This document shows positions 1 to 7,452 of a stretch of 64,000 nt of DNA, in pieces. The notes below the pieces were generated by a model. That model saw nothing but the letters and a program-made list of their open reading frames with translations. It did no database searches and was not told where the DNA came from. Source of the stretch: an uncultured Muribaculaceae bacterium (lineage in GTDB: Bacteria > Bacteroidota > Bacteroidia > Bacteroidales > Muribaculaceae); the NCBI GenBank assembly GCA_958439725.1, contig CAUBWJ010000001.1:62001-126000 (forward strand), written 5' to 3'. The position numbers and the translations under genes were made by a program. Numbering within the stretch: position 1 is the first letter of the stretch; each line of letters begins with the position of its first letter.

Positions 1-2
1 GC

Positions 3-395
3 GGTCTGCAGACCATCTACGGCTTCGGAGGCTCAATCAACTACCGCATATCGCCCCGGCTGAGTCTTACGGCCTACGGCAGTTATTTCACCGCACCACG
101 CGGAATGAATCCTGCAATCGGAGGTATGATGTCGATGACCACCGTCGGAGGCTACATGAGTTATGACCTTTCGGAACACTGGGGCGTGAGCGTGGGCGCC
201 GAAACCACCCGCTCCATCTTCGACGGCCGCTGGCATGCCCAGCCCATCGTGATGCCCTACTACAAAGTGAACGAGAATGTGTCAATCGGAGCCAACATAG
301 GCGGCATTGTCTACGGCCTTCTGGAGAACTATATCGACTCCCGAAACGCGCGCCACCGCCGCATGCCTCCCCCTCCTCAGGGCCCACGCCGCTGA
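3..395 (+). CDS. Outer-membrane beta-barrel protein, C-terminal part (5' end outside window)
   Basis: The frame is open from the first bases, so the true start lies upstream. The visible ~130 residues alternate polar and aromatic/aliphatic residues in short strands separated by turns (for example LSLTAYGSYF, GGYMSYDLSEHWGVSVGAE), the pattern of an outer-membrane barrel. There is no classic C-terminal Phe; instead the protein ends in a basic, Pro-rich tail (RRMPPPPQGPRR). It is probably an outer-membrane protein of unknown specific role. A short weak hairpin (397-418) follows the stop. The family cannot be assigned from this fragment. Confidence 0.6.
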   Translation, partial: GLQTIYGFGGSINYRISPRLSLTAYGSYFTAPRGMNPAIGGMMSMTTVGGYMSYDLSEHWGVSVGAETTRSIFDGRWHAQPIVMPYYKVNENVSIGANIGGIVYGLLENYIDSRNARHRRMPPPPQGPRR

Positions 396-396
396 T

Positions 397-418
397 TCCG
401 GCAAAAAGCTTTTCCGGA
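397..418 (+). terminator. Weak hairpin after outer-membrane protein gene
   Basis: TCCGG pairs with CCGGA around an AAAA-AGC-TTTT core with one bulged C. It lies immediately after the stop codon at 395. There is no strong U tract, so termination is uncertain. Confidence 0.3.
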
Positions 419-475
419 GCAGGTTTTCATGCTTATTTTTTCGCAATATTTTTTCCATCGCGAAAATAATTAAAC

Positions 476-483
476 TATCTTTG
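476..483 (+). promoter_or_regulatory. Bacteroidota-type -7 promoter element (TATCTTTG)
   Basis: Exact match to the Bacteroidota housekeeping -7 consensus TAnnTTTG, 28 bp upstream of the ATG at 512. No clear TTTG -33 box is visible. It is likely the promoter of the NagB-like/PIG-L gene. Confidence 0.6.
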
Positions 484-511
484 CAATAGTTTATTCTACA
501 ATACAATCATC

Positions 512-2491
512 ATGAAAACCAATCTAAGTTCACAAATCAAACTCGATCAGGTGCCTAAGAAATATTACGACCCTGAAACTGAGGTTGAACTTGCGGCCCT
601 TACCCGCGAGGAGAATGTCTATACCCGCATCTTCGAAACTGCAAACGACGGCGGCAAATACCTTGCCGACTGCATAGTGCGCTACATCAAGCGCTACGTG
701 GCCGAAAAAGGCAAATGCGTTCTCGCCCTCGGCGCCGGCGTAAGCACCCACATTGTTTATGCCGAGCTCATCAAAATGCACAAGGAAGGCAAGGTCGACT
801 TCAAGGACGTGATTGTCTACAACATCAGCGAGTTCTTCCCCCTGCTTCCCGACGGCCCCTCCACCTTCAAGCGTCTCAAGGAAGTGTTCCTCGACCAGGT
901 TGACATCAAGCCCGAAAATGTGCGTACATTCAATCCTGCGGTCACCAAGGAAAACATGTATGAATATTGCAAGGATTACGAAGACTCCATAGCAGCCGAA
1001 GGCGGTATCGACGTCACCGTATGTGAAATCGGCGCAATCGGTTCACTGGCCTTCAACGAGCCCGGCAGCGCGGCCTCAAGCCTTTGCCGTCTGGTGCTCC
1101 TCGGCAGCGAGGCCCGTCACAATATTTCCAACGACTATAAGTGCGACACCATTCCCACCACAGCCATCACACTTGGCATCGCCAACCTGCTCAGCGCACA
1201 GCGCGTGCTCACCATGGCCTGGGGCGAGAACAATGCCGCTATAATCAAAAAGACCGTAGAGGATCCCGCCTCCACCGCCGTTCCCGCATCATTCCTGCAG
1301 GATCATCCCCACGCAAAAGTGGTTGTAGACCTTCCCGCCGCCGAGGACCTCACCCGCATCTCGCAGCCCTGGAAAGTAACCTCCTGCGAATGGAACGACA
1401 AGCTCATACGCCGCGCCATAGTATGGCTCTGTGGCATGACCTCCAAGCCCATCCTCAAGCTCACCGACAAGGATTACAACGACTGGGGTCTTGGCGAACT
1501 GCTGGCTCTCTTCGGATCGGCCTACAACGTAAACATCAAAATCTTCAACGACCTCCAGCACACCATCACCGGATGGCCCGGCGGCAAGCCCAACGCCGAC
1601 GACACCTATCGTCCCGAGCGCGCCAATCCCTATCCCAAACGCGTGATTGTGTTCTCGCCCCACCCCGACGACGACGTAATATCCATGGGCGGTACTCTCA
1701 AACGCCTTGTTGACCAGAAGCACGACGTTCATGTGGCCTACGAAACCTCCGGCAATATCGCCGTGGGCGACGAGGACATGATGCGCTACTTCCTGATGAT
1801 GGACAAGATTTCGCCTATGTTCGACTTCAACACCGCCGGCTATGAGAAACTATCAGAGGATGTGCGCAATTTCGTTGCAGCCAAGAAGTCAGGCGACATG
1901 GACAGCAAGGAAATCCGCGAAATCAAGACAATGATCCGCCAGGCAGAGGCTACCATCGCCTGCAACTATATCGGAGTCAAGCCCCAGAATATCCACTTCC
2001 TCCGTCTCCCCTTCTACGAGACAGGTACAATCAAGAAAGGCGACCTCTCCGAGGCCGACATCGAGATTGTAAAGAAACTCCTCGAGGATGTGAAGCCACA
2101 CGAGATTTTCGTGGCAGGTGACCTTGCCGACCCCCACGGAACACACCGCGTGTGCACCGACGCCGTTCTCGCCGCCCTCTATGAGCTCCGCGACGAGGAA
2201 TGGATGAAGGACTGCCGTATCTGGATGTATCGCGGCGCATGGGCAGAGTGGGAAATCGACCATATCGAAATGGCAGTGCCCATCAGCCCCGAAGAACTCC
2301 GCTTCAAACGTAATTCCATCCTCAAGCACCAGAGCCAGATGGAGAACGCTCCCTTCCTTGGCGACGACGACCGTCTGTTCTGGCAGCGTGCCGAGGACCG
2401 CAACCGTGCCACCGCACAGCTCTACGAATCGCTCGGTCTCGCTTCCTACGAGGCTATGGAAGCCTTCGTGGAATATCATCCCATCCACTGA
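512..2491 (+). CDS. NagB-like / PIG-L (LmbE-like) deacetylase two-domain protein
   Basis: A 659-residue fusion. Residues ~30-340 resemble glucosamine-6-phosphate deaminase (NagB); residues ~375-600 are a PIG-L/LmbE-type zinc deacetylase with HPDDD at 384-388 and PHGTHR at 541-546 supplying the usual metal ligands. Long NagB-PIG-L fusions of this size are known in Bacteroides and are annotated there as deaminase-like. Aligned by eye to E. coli NagB, three of four catalytic positions are changed: Asp72 becomes Ser106, Asp141 becomes Ile176 and His143 becomes Ser178, while Glu148 is kept as Glu183. The N-domain is therefore unlikely to be a canonical deaminase and may bind an amino-sugar phosphate; the deacetylase domain looks intact. 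Probably cytoplasmic (no signal peptide). Monocistronic: own promoter at 476-483 and terminator at 2534-2573. Confidence 0.85.
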   Translation: MKTNLSSQIKLDQVPKKYYDPETEVELAALTREENVYTRIFETANDGGKYLADCIVRYIKRYVAEKGKCVLALGAGVSTHIVYAELIKMHKEGKVDFKDVIVYNISEFFPLLPDGPSTFKRLKEVFLDQVDIKPENVRTFNPAVTKENMYEYCKDYEDSIAAEGGIDVTVCEIGAIGSLAFNEPGSAASSLCRLVLLGSEARHNISNDYKCDTIPTTAITLGIANLLSAQRVLTMAWGENNAAIIKKTVEDPASTAVPASFLQDHPHAKVVVDLPAAEDLTRISQPWKVTSCEWNDKLIRRAIVWLCGMTSKPILKLTDKDYNDWGLGELLALFGSAYNVNIKIFNDLQHTITGWPGGKPNADDTYRPERANPYPKRVIVFSPHPDDDVISMGGTLKRLVDQKHDVHVAYETSGNIAVGDEDMMRYFLMMDKISPMFDFNTAGYEKLSEDVRNFVAAKKSGDMDSKEIREIKTMIRQAEATIACNYIGVKPQNIHFLRLPFYETGTIKKGDLSEADIEIVKKLLEDVKPHEIFVAGDLADPHGTHRVCTDAVLAALYELRDEEWMKDCRIWMYRGAWAEWEIDHIEMAVPISPEELRFKRNSILKHQSQMENAPFLGDDDRLFWQRAEDRNRATAQLYESLGLASYEAMEAFVEYHPIH

Positions 2492-2533
2492 TAAGTGATC
2501 GGCCCCGGTGTCAGGCCGGGTGCGTACCATACT

Positions 2534-2573
2534 GAAAAAGACGTCGGAATATGATTTTCCGGCGTCTTTTTTT
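2534..2573 (+). terminator. Rho-independent terminator after NagB-like/PIG-L gene
   Basis: GACGTCGG pairs with CCGGCGTC (one G-T pair), flanked by an A run and followed by seven T. It lies 42 bp after the stop codon. Confidence 0.85.
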
Positions 2574-2597
2574 GCTCACTCCCAACCGCTGCCCCAT

Positions 2598-2605
2598 TAA
2601 ATTTG
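2598..2605 (+). promoter_or_regulatory. -7 promoter element (TAAATTTG) of the thioredoxin-VKOR cluster
   Basis: Exact TAnnTTTG match 71 bp before the thioredoxin ATG. A TTTG box lies at 2571-2574, 23 bp upstream, slightly longer than the usual spacing. Confidence 0.6.
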
Positions 2606-2676
2606 TTATAAAGTCAGTTCTCCCCGGCCGACCCGCGGGTGCCTTACCTTTATATTAACCTTTAAATGCAAAAACA

Positions 2677-2970
2677 ATGACTTATAACGAAGCTGTAAAC
2701 TCAAGCAAAGTGGTTCTTGTGGAATTCTATGCCACATGGTGTCCTCACTGCCAGAAAATGATGCCTGTAGTTGAACAGGTCAAGGAGCTGCTCAACGGCC
2801 GTGTGCCCGTGTTCCAGCTGGATATCGACCATAATTCTTCACTCGCCGACCAGGAGGGCGTGAAATCCGTACCTACCTTCATTGTCTACAAAGACGGCCA
2901 GCCGGTATGGCACCACAGCGGAGAAATAGAAGCCGACAGCCTGCTCGGAAAAGCCGAAGCCGAGCTTTAG
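2677..2970 (+). CDS. Thioredoxin (CPHC active site)
   Basis: A 97-residue single thioredoxin domain with active-site motif ATWCPHCQKM (residues ~25-34) and the cis-Pro loop SVPTF near residue 66. The middle residues are Pro-His rather than the Gly-Pro of housekeeping TrxA; CPHC is typical of the DsbA family and suggests a more oxidising redox potential. There is no signal peptide or membrane segment, so it is predicted cytoplasmic. It is first in a probable three-gene unit: the C39-like/VKOR gene starts 63 bp downstream. Which substrate it acts on is unknown; linkage to VKOR suggests a dithiol-disulfide relay, although the compartments would have to match. Confidence 0.9.
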   Translation: MTYNEAVNSSKVVLVEFYATWCPHCQKMMPVVEQVKELLNGRVPVFQLDIDHNSSLADQEGVKSVPTFIVYKDGQPVWHHSGEIEADSLLGKAEAEL

Positions 2971-3033
2971 GAAGACCACAAACCGTCTTGATATAAAAGC
3001 CTGCAAAATCAGTCACTGACAATTTTCCGAGAT

Positions 3034-4059
3034 ATGGCCGGTTCTGACATACTCAACGATTTTCTGGTACAGCTCGATGTGCCCCACACGCACGGCTACA
3101 CCGCCGCACGTTACCGCGACATGCCCTTCAAGACACTCTTCGGACTGTCAAAGCTACTTGAGGAATACGGAGTGGAAAACGAAGGGATGTTTCTGGCCGA
3201 CAAGAGCGAGCTTTCTAAGCTTTCACCGCCGTTTCTGGCCCATACGGGAGCCGGGCTCGTAATCGTGACCGCTATAGACACGGAAGGCCATAACGTGGGC
3301 TATCTCACTCAAGGAGTGACGGAGACAATCCCTATGGACCGTTTCCTGAAGGCATTCGACGGTAACGTACTGCTGGCTTACCCTCAGCCGGGGCGTTCAC
3401 ATGAGCCGGAATACTGTGTTCACCATCGTTTCGAGATTTTCTCTGCGGCAAAGAAATGGGGCCTTGTGGCGGCATTGCTGTTTATCTTCGGCTGCTTCTT
3501 CATTACCAACCGCACGTGGAGCCATGTCTCCACGGTGTTGCTTACCTTGTTCAATCTTGCCGGTCTTTTCTTCACCTATCTTCTGGTGCAGAAATCGTTC
3601 AACATCCACAACCCCACGGCCGACAGCGTATGCAAGGTTCTTCAGGAGGGAGGCTGCGACAGCGTGCTCAAAACGTCCGCCTCAAGCTTCTTCGGCATTT
3701 TCAGCTGGAGCGAGGTTGGATTCGCATATTTCTCGGTGAGTCTGGTGTATCTGCTTGTCAGCCCCGGATGGATAGGCTATCTGGCGCTCTGCAACGCCTG
3801 CTGTCTGCCTTTCACGTTCTGGAGCATCTGGTATCAGCGGTTCCGCGCGCACGCATGGTGCACGCTCTGCGTAAGCGTACAGGCCACCCTCTGGTGCCTC
3901 TTCTTCTGCTATCTGGGCGGAGGATGGTTCCACGGTATTTTCCCTCTGCGGCTGCCGCTGTTCATTATCGGCGCCACCTACATTGCGGTGCTGCTTGGCA
4001 TCAACCGTGTGAACACTTTCTTTTCAAGTAAAATCAGCCGTAATGAAAACGATATCTAA
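3034..4059 (+). CDS. Vitamin K epoxide reductase (VKOR) family membrane protein with N-terminal C39 peptidase-like domain
   Basis: 341 residues. Residues ~1-120 resemble the C39 double-glycine peptidase fold (PFKTLFGLSKLL near 31-42; PFLAH plus LVIVTAID near 66-82). No Cys occurs where the catalytic Cys belongs, and the catalytic His position in the HFVVL-like strand appears to be Gly, so the domain looks inactive, like the C39-like domain of HlyB. Residues ~140-335 form a multi-pass VKOR domain with Cys200 and Cys208 in the first loop, the conserved Ser-rich stretch, and redox CxxC Cys276-Cys279 (WCTLC). VKOR homologues re-oxidise DsbA-like thioredoxins using quinone. Many bacterial VKORs carry a fused thioredoxin domain; here a separate thioredoxin gene lies upstream. 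The 3' end overlaps the next small ORF by 17 bp. Confidence 0.85.
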   Translation: MAGSDILNDFLVQLDVPHTHGYTAARYRDMPFKTLFGLSKLLEEYGVENEGMFLADKSELSKLSPPFLAHTGAGLVIVTAIDTEGHNVGYLTQGVTETIPMDRFLKAFDGNVLLAYPQPGRSHEPEYCVHHRFEIFSAAKKWGLVAALLFIFGCFFITNRTWSHVSTVLLTLFNLAGLFFTYLLVQKSFNIHNPTADSVCKVLQEGGCDSVLKTSASSFFGIFSWSEVGFAYFSVSLVYLLVSPGWIGYLALCNACCLPFTFWSIWYQRFRAHAWCTLCVSVQATLWCLFFCYLGGGWFHGIFPLRLPLFIIGATYIAVLLGINRVNTFFSSKISRNENDI

Positions 4060-4297
4060 ACCCAGCCTGCAATCGGCCAGAAACCTCACGGCGCCGGAAA
4101 TGAACCGTATCCACTTCTCGGCACAGCGCACCGTGCTCACGCCCCGGCTGCTTGCCAGAATTGCTTCACAGACCTCAGATGCGAAAAAAGCAGCGGACGT
4201 AAATACACCCCTCGTCCCGCCTGCCGTTCCGAAATCTGCGGCAAACGCCCCCATTTCCGCATCCAATCCGGGCGATACCGAAATCAATTTCGGCTGA
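4043..4297 (+). CDS. Small hypothetical protein with leader-peptide-like N-terminus
   Basis: 84 residues starting inside the VKOR gene (17-bp overlap, +2 frame), which implies translational coupling. The N-terminus (SLQSARNLTAPEMNRI) resembles the leader of Bacteroidota natural-product precursors, which usually read 'L(T/S)..EM..I' followed by Gly-Gly; here the following residues are His-Phe, so the cleavage motif is absent or degenerate. The rest is Ala/Pro/Ser-rich and low in hydrophobic residues, and contains no Cys. It may be a substrate or partner of the C39-like/VKOR protein. This is inference; no family was recognised. A strong terminator follows at 4352-4390. Confidence 0.55.
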   Translation: MKTISKPSLQSARNLTAPEMNRIHFSAQRTVLTPRLLARIASQTSDAKKAADVNTPLVPPAVPKSAANAPISASNPGDTEINFG

Positions 4298-4351
4298 CAA
4301 ATAATTCTCCGGATAGAATCTCATAAAATCTCATCAGAACAGACTATACGC

Positions 4352-4390
4352 AAGAACGGCGCTGTAACCTGGGTTACAACGCCGTTCTTT
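4352..4390. terminator. Bidirectional terminator between the VKOR cluster and nuoN
   Basis: AAGAACGGCG (4352-4361) pairs perfectly with CGCCGTTCTT (4380-4389), and an inner TGTAACC/GGTTACA pair extends the stem. A/T runs flank both sides. It lies between the convergent genes ending at 4297 (+) and 4414 (-). Confidence 0.85.
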
Positions 4391-4413
4391 ATAGATTCAG
4401 AGGATTATGTCCC

Positions 4414-5865
4414 TTAGGCTACGGCTATTATGCTATCGTAGAAGAAGCTTACGATACCCAGACCGATAATGCCTGCAACGCATACCCACAATGCCAGACG
4501 CTCCGAGAACGCGCTGCGGAATGTGGCAATTGTCGAGGGCTCTTCGCTGATGAACATCGCCTTTACCACAAGCAGATAGTAGTAAAGTGATACGATGGTG
4601 TTGATCAACGCTATCAGCACGAGCACATAGATGGCTGTGGTGCCTACGCTCAGCGCACCGGTGAAGATGAAGAACTTGCTGAAGAATCCTGCAAACGGAG
4701 GAATACCTGCCAGAGAGAACATGGCAAGCATCATGGTGAATGCCAGACGCGGGTTGGTCTTGTAGAGGCCGTTGTAGTCCTGCATCCAAACCTTGCCGGT
4801 GTTGTTCTCTATCGCGCCAATCACACCGAAAGCGGCGAGATTGGAGAAGATGTAAACCAGAATATAGAACATCAGCGAGGCGATTCCTATGGTGTGGGGA
4901 TAGGCCATGATGCCGAGCATTATATAACCGGCCTGCGACACCGACGAGAAAGCGAGGAATCGCTTGAGATTCTTCTGACGGATGGCGAAGAGGTTACCCA
5001 CGGTGATGGTAAGGATAATCAGCGCATAGAGCATCCATCCCCAGGCTTCGGGATAAACAGCTCCGAACACCTGCCAGAGTATCACGAGGAACGCGAAGGC
5101 GGCAGAGCCCTTGGAAATTACCGAAAGATAGGAAGTGACGGAGGTGGGAGCGCCCTGATATACGTCGGCTGTCCAGAGGTGGAAAGGAACAAGCGAAAGC
5201 TTGAATCCGATACCGGCCATGACAAAACCGAGGGCTATCACAAGCGCGATGAGTCCGGTGCCGGAAGTGATGTCGACAGCCACACCTATCTGCGAGAAAT
5301 AGAGCGAGCCGGAAATTCCATAGACGAGCGATATACCCATCAGGAATATTGCCGAGGAGAATACGGCAGTGAGCACATATTTCACGGCAGCCTCGGTGCT
5401 TTCGTAGCGGTGCTTGTCGAATGCCACAAGAGCGGCCAGAGGAAGCGACGCGGTCTCAAGTCCGATGAAGAACAGCAGGAAGTGACGGGCCGATACCATG
5501 AAGTACATTCCGAGGAGGGTGATCAGCACCAGCTCGTAGAATTCGCCGCGGCGAACGAGCTGCACTTCCGAGTTGGCCCATTTGAGCGACTGTATCAGGA
5601 CGATAAGAACACCTACATTGAGTATATTCTTGATGGTGGCTACAGCGGGAGTGGACACATACATTCCTGCGAACACGGCATCGCTTGTGTTCCATACATG
5701 GGGGCAGAACCCGAAGGCGGTGAACAGGGCGAAGAGCACACAGGTGATCCAGCCGAGGCTGTCCTGCGAGCGGCGCGGAAGGAATGTGTCATTGAGAAAC
5801 ACCAAAAGAAACACAACCAGAAGGCATATTTCTTGTTTCATTGCTAAAAACTGTGAATAATCCAT
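4414..5865 (-). CDS. nuoN: NADH-quinone oxidoreductase subunit N (complex I antiporter-like)
   Basis: 483 residues of closely spaced membrane helices. It carries the antiporter-like subunit signature FKLSLVPFHLWTADVYQGAP, with the TM7 lysine retained, so it should be a functional proton-translocating half-channel in the membrane arm of complex I. It is the last gene of the 18-gene nuo/atp block, starting 12 bp after nuoM and followed by the bidirectional terminator at 4352-4390. Length and motif match the NuoN family. Confidence 0.95.
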   Translation of the reverse strand: MDYSQFLAMKQEICLLVVFLLVFLNDTFLPRRSQDSLGWITCVLFALFTAFGFCPHVWNTSDAVFAGMYVSTPAVATIKNILNVGVLIVLIQSLKWANSEVQLVRRGEFYELVLITLLGMYFMVSARHFLLFFIGLETASLPLAALVAFDKHRYESTEAAVKYVLTAVFSSAIFLMGISLVYGISGSLYFSQIGVAVDITSGTGLIALVIALGFVMAGIGFKLSLVPFHLWTADVYQGAPTSVTSYLSVISKGSAAFAFLVILWQVFGAVYPEAWGWMLYALIILTITVGNLFAIRQKNLKRFLAFSSVSQAGYIMLGIMAYPHTIGIASLMFYILVYIFSNLAAFGVIGAIENNTGKVWMQDYNGLYKTNPRLAFTMMLAMFSLAGIPPFAGFFSKFFIFTGALSVGTTAIYVLVLIALINTIVSLYYYLLVVKAMFISEEPSTIATFRSAFSERLALWVCVAGIIGLGIVSFFYDSIIAVA

Positions 5866-5877
5866 TTCTTTATTCTT

Positions 5878-7386
5878 TTAGTGCATTCCTATTACTGTGA
5901 AAATCTCAGGGCTGAATGTGAAGCGGATCACATCGGCGAAGAAGTTGGGGAAACAGCCTATGGCGGCCACGCAGAGTATGAGGGTGACGGTCGATGTACG
6001 CTCCCACCATTCTGCGTCGGTGAGGGTGAGATGATGCTTGTCGTATACCGGACCAAACAGCAGCTTGCCTACCACGCGCAGGATATAGACTGCGGTTATC
6101 ACGATCGAGCAGCAGGCCACGATGGTGAATACGCGGTGGAACATGTCGGCGTGTTCAAAAGAGCCTACGAAGATTGTCATCTCGGCCACGAATCCGCTAA
6201 GACCCGGCAGACCCAGAGAAGCGAAACCTGCAATCACGTAGCACACGGCAAGGAACGGCATTATCTGCATCAGACCTCCCATCAGGCGGATGTCGCGTGT
6301 GTGGGTGCGGCCGTAAATCATACCGATCAGAGCAAAGAACAGGGCCGTCATAAGACCGTGGGAGAGCATCTGCATGATGGCGCCGGTCATCGCTGTGGTG
6401 TTGAGCATGAGGATGGCGAAGAGCACCAGACCGCAGTGGCTTACCGACGAATAGGCGTTGATATACTTGAGGTCGGTCTGTACGCAGGCGCTGAACGCAC
6501 CGTAAACAACCGAAATACCTGTCAGAATCAGGAATATCCATGCCAGGTCGTGAGCGGCCTCAGGCATAAGATAGATGGCCACACGGAAGCATCCGTAACC
6601 GCCCAGCTTCATGAGCACGCCGGCGTGGAGCATGGAAACGGCGGTGGGCGCCGAGGCATGACCGTCGGGGCTCCACGTGTGGAAGGGGAACATTGCGCCG
6701 AGCACGCCGAAGCCCACAAATGTCATCGGGAAGAGGAAGTACTGCCAGCTCTTGTCGATGCTTGAATTGGCGGCAATCTCCAGAAGATTCCATGTAAGGG
6801 GTTCTCCGGCGGGAGCCGAATGATAGTAGATGCCGATGAGGCCGAGCATGAGGAATGCCGAACCGCCCATGAGCATCAGGGTAAGCTTCATTGCCGAATA
6901 GTTCTTGTTGCCGCTGCCCCACACGCCGATAAGGAGGTACATGGGAATAAGAGCGACCTCATAGAACATAAACATGGTGAAGAGGTCAATCGAGATGAAG
7001 AATCCGAACACGCCGGTGGAAAGCAGGATGAGCCAGAGGAAGAATTCCTTGGTCATGGGCTGGATTTTCCATGAGGCGAACGAGCCGGTGAGAAGTATTA
7101 TCGACGAAAGAAGAAGCATCGCCACGGAAATTCCGTCTACTCCCACCGCCAGGTTGATATTAAGCGGCGTGAACCAGCTCCATGTTCCGGTGAAGAGCAT
7201 GGGAGCGGTGGCGCCGGCTCCGCGGAGAGCTATATACTCTACCAGAAGGTAGACCGACAGAGCCGTCAGCGCCAGCGAGCCTGTCACGGCCACGGCGCGG
7301 ATCTGCCTGATGTTGCGGCACAGCCCTAAGGCGCCCAGCATCACCAGCGGTATCACCACAAAGTATATAAGTATATTTGAAAACAT
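5878..7386 (-). CDS. nuoM: NADH-quinone oxidoreductase subunit M (complex I antiporter-like)
   Basis: 502 residues, multi-pass. Key Glu143 is present in FYEVALIPMYLLIGVWG and the TM8 lysine in VLMKLGGYG. In the TM7 motif GVLGAMFPFHTWSPDGHASA, the position aligned with E. coli Lys234 is Leu229, so a residue regarded as essential for proton transfer in E. coli is missing; nuoL and nuoN in this operon keep theirs. NuoM forms one of three antiporter-like modules of the membrane arm. It lies between nuoL (66 bp upstream) and nuoN (12 bp downstream). Confidence 0.95.
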   Translation of the reverse strand: MFSNILIYFVVIPLVMLGALGLCRNIRQIRAVAVTGSLALTALSVYLLVEYIALRGAGATAPMLFTGTWSWFTPLNINLAVGVDGISVAMLLLSSIILLTGSFASWKIQPMTKEFFLWLILLSTGVFGFFISIDLFTMFMFYEVALIPMYLLIGVWGSGNKNYSAMKLTLMLMGGSAFLMLGLIGIYYHSAPAGEPLTWNLLEIAANSSIDKSWQYFLFPMTFVGFGVLGAMFPFHTWSPDGHASAPTAVSMLHAGVLMKLGGYGCFRVAIYLMPEAAHDLAWIFLILTGISVVYGAFSACVQTDLKYINAYSSVSHCGLVLFAILMLNTTAMTGAIMQMLSHGLMTALFFALIGMIYGRTHTRDIRLMGGLMQIMPFLAVCYVIAGFASLGLPGLSGFVAEMTIFVGSFEHADMFHRVFTIVACCSIVITAVYILRVVGKLLFGPVYDKHHLTLTDAEWWERTSTVTLILCVAAIGCFPNFFADVIRFTFSPEIFTVIGMH

Positions 7387-7452
7387 AGTTACTATGATTG
7401 GTTATTTTCTTTTTGCACGAAATTATATTTGTCTCATCACTTACACTGTAAA

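Noticed and set aside
88..387. Long frames opposite to real genes, here and throughout the window
   Set aside because: High G+C third positions in real genes create open antisense frames; they lack family motifs.
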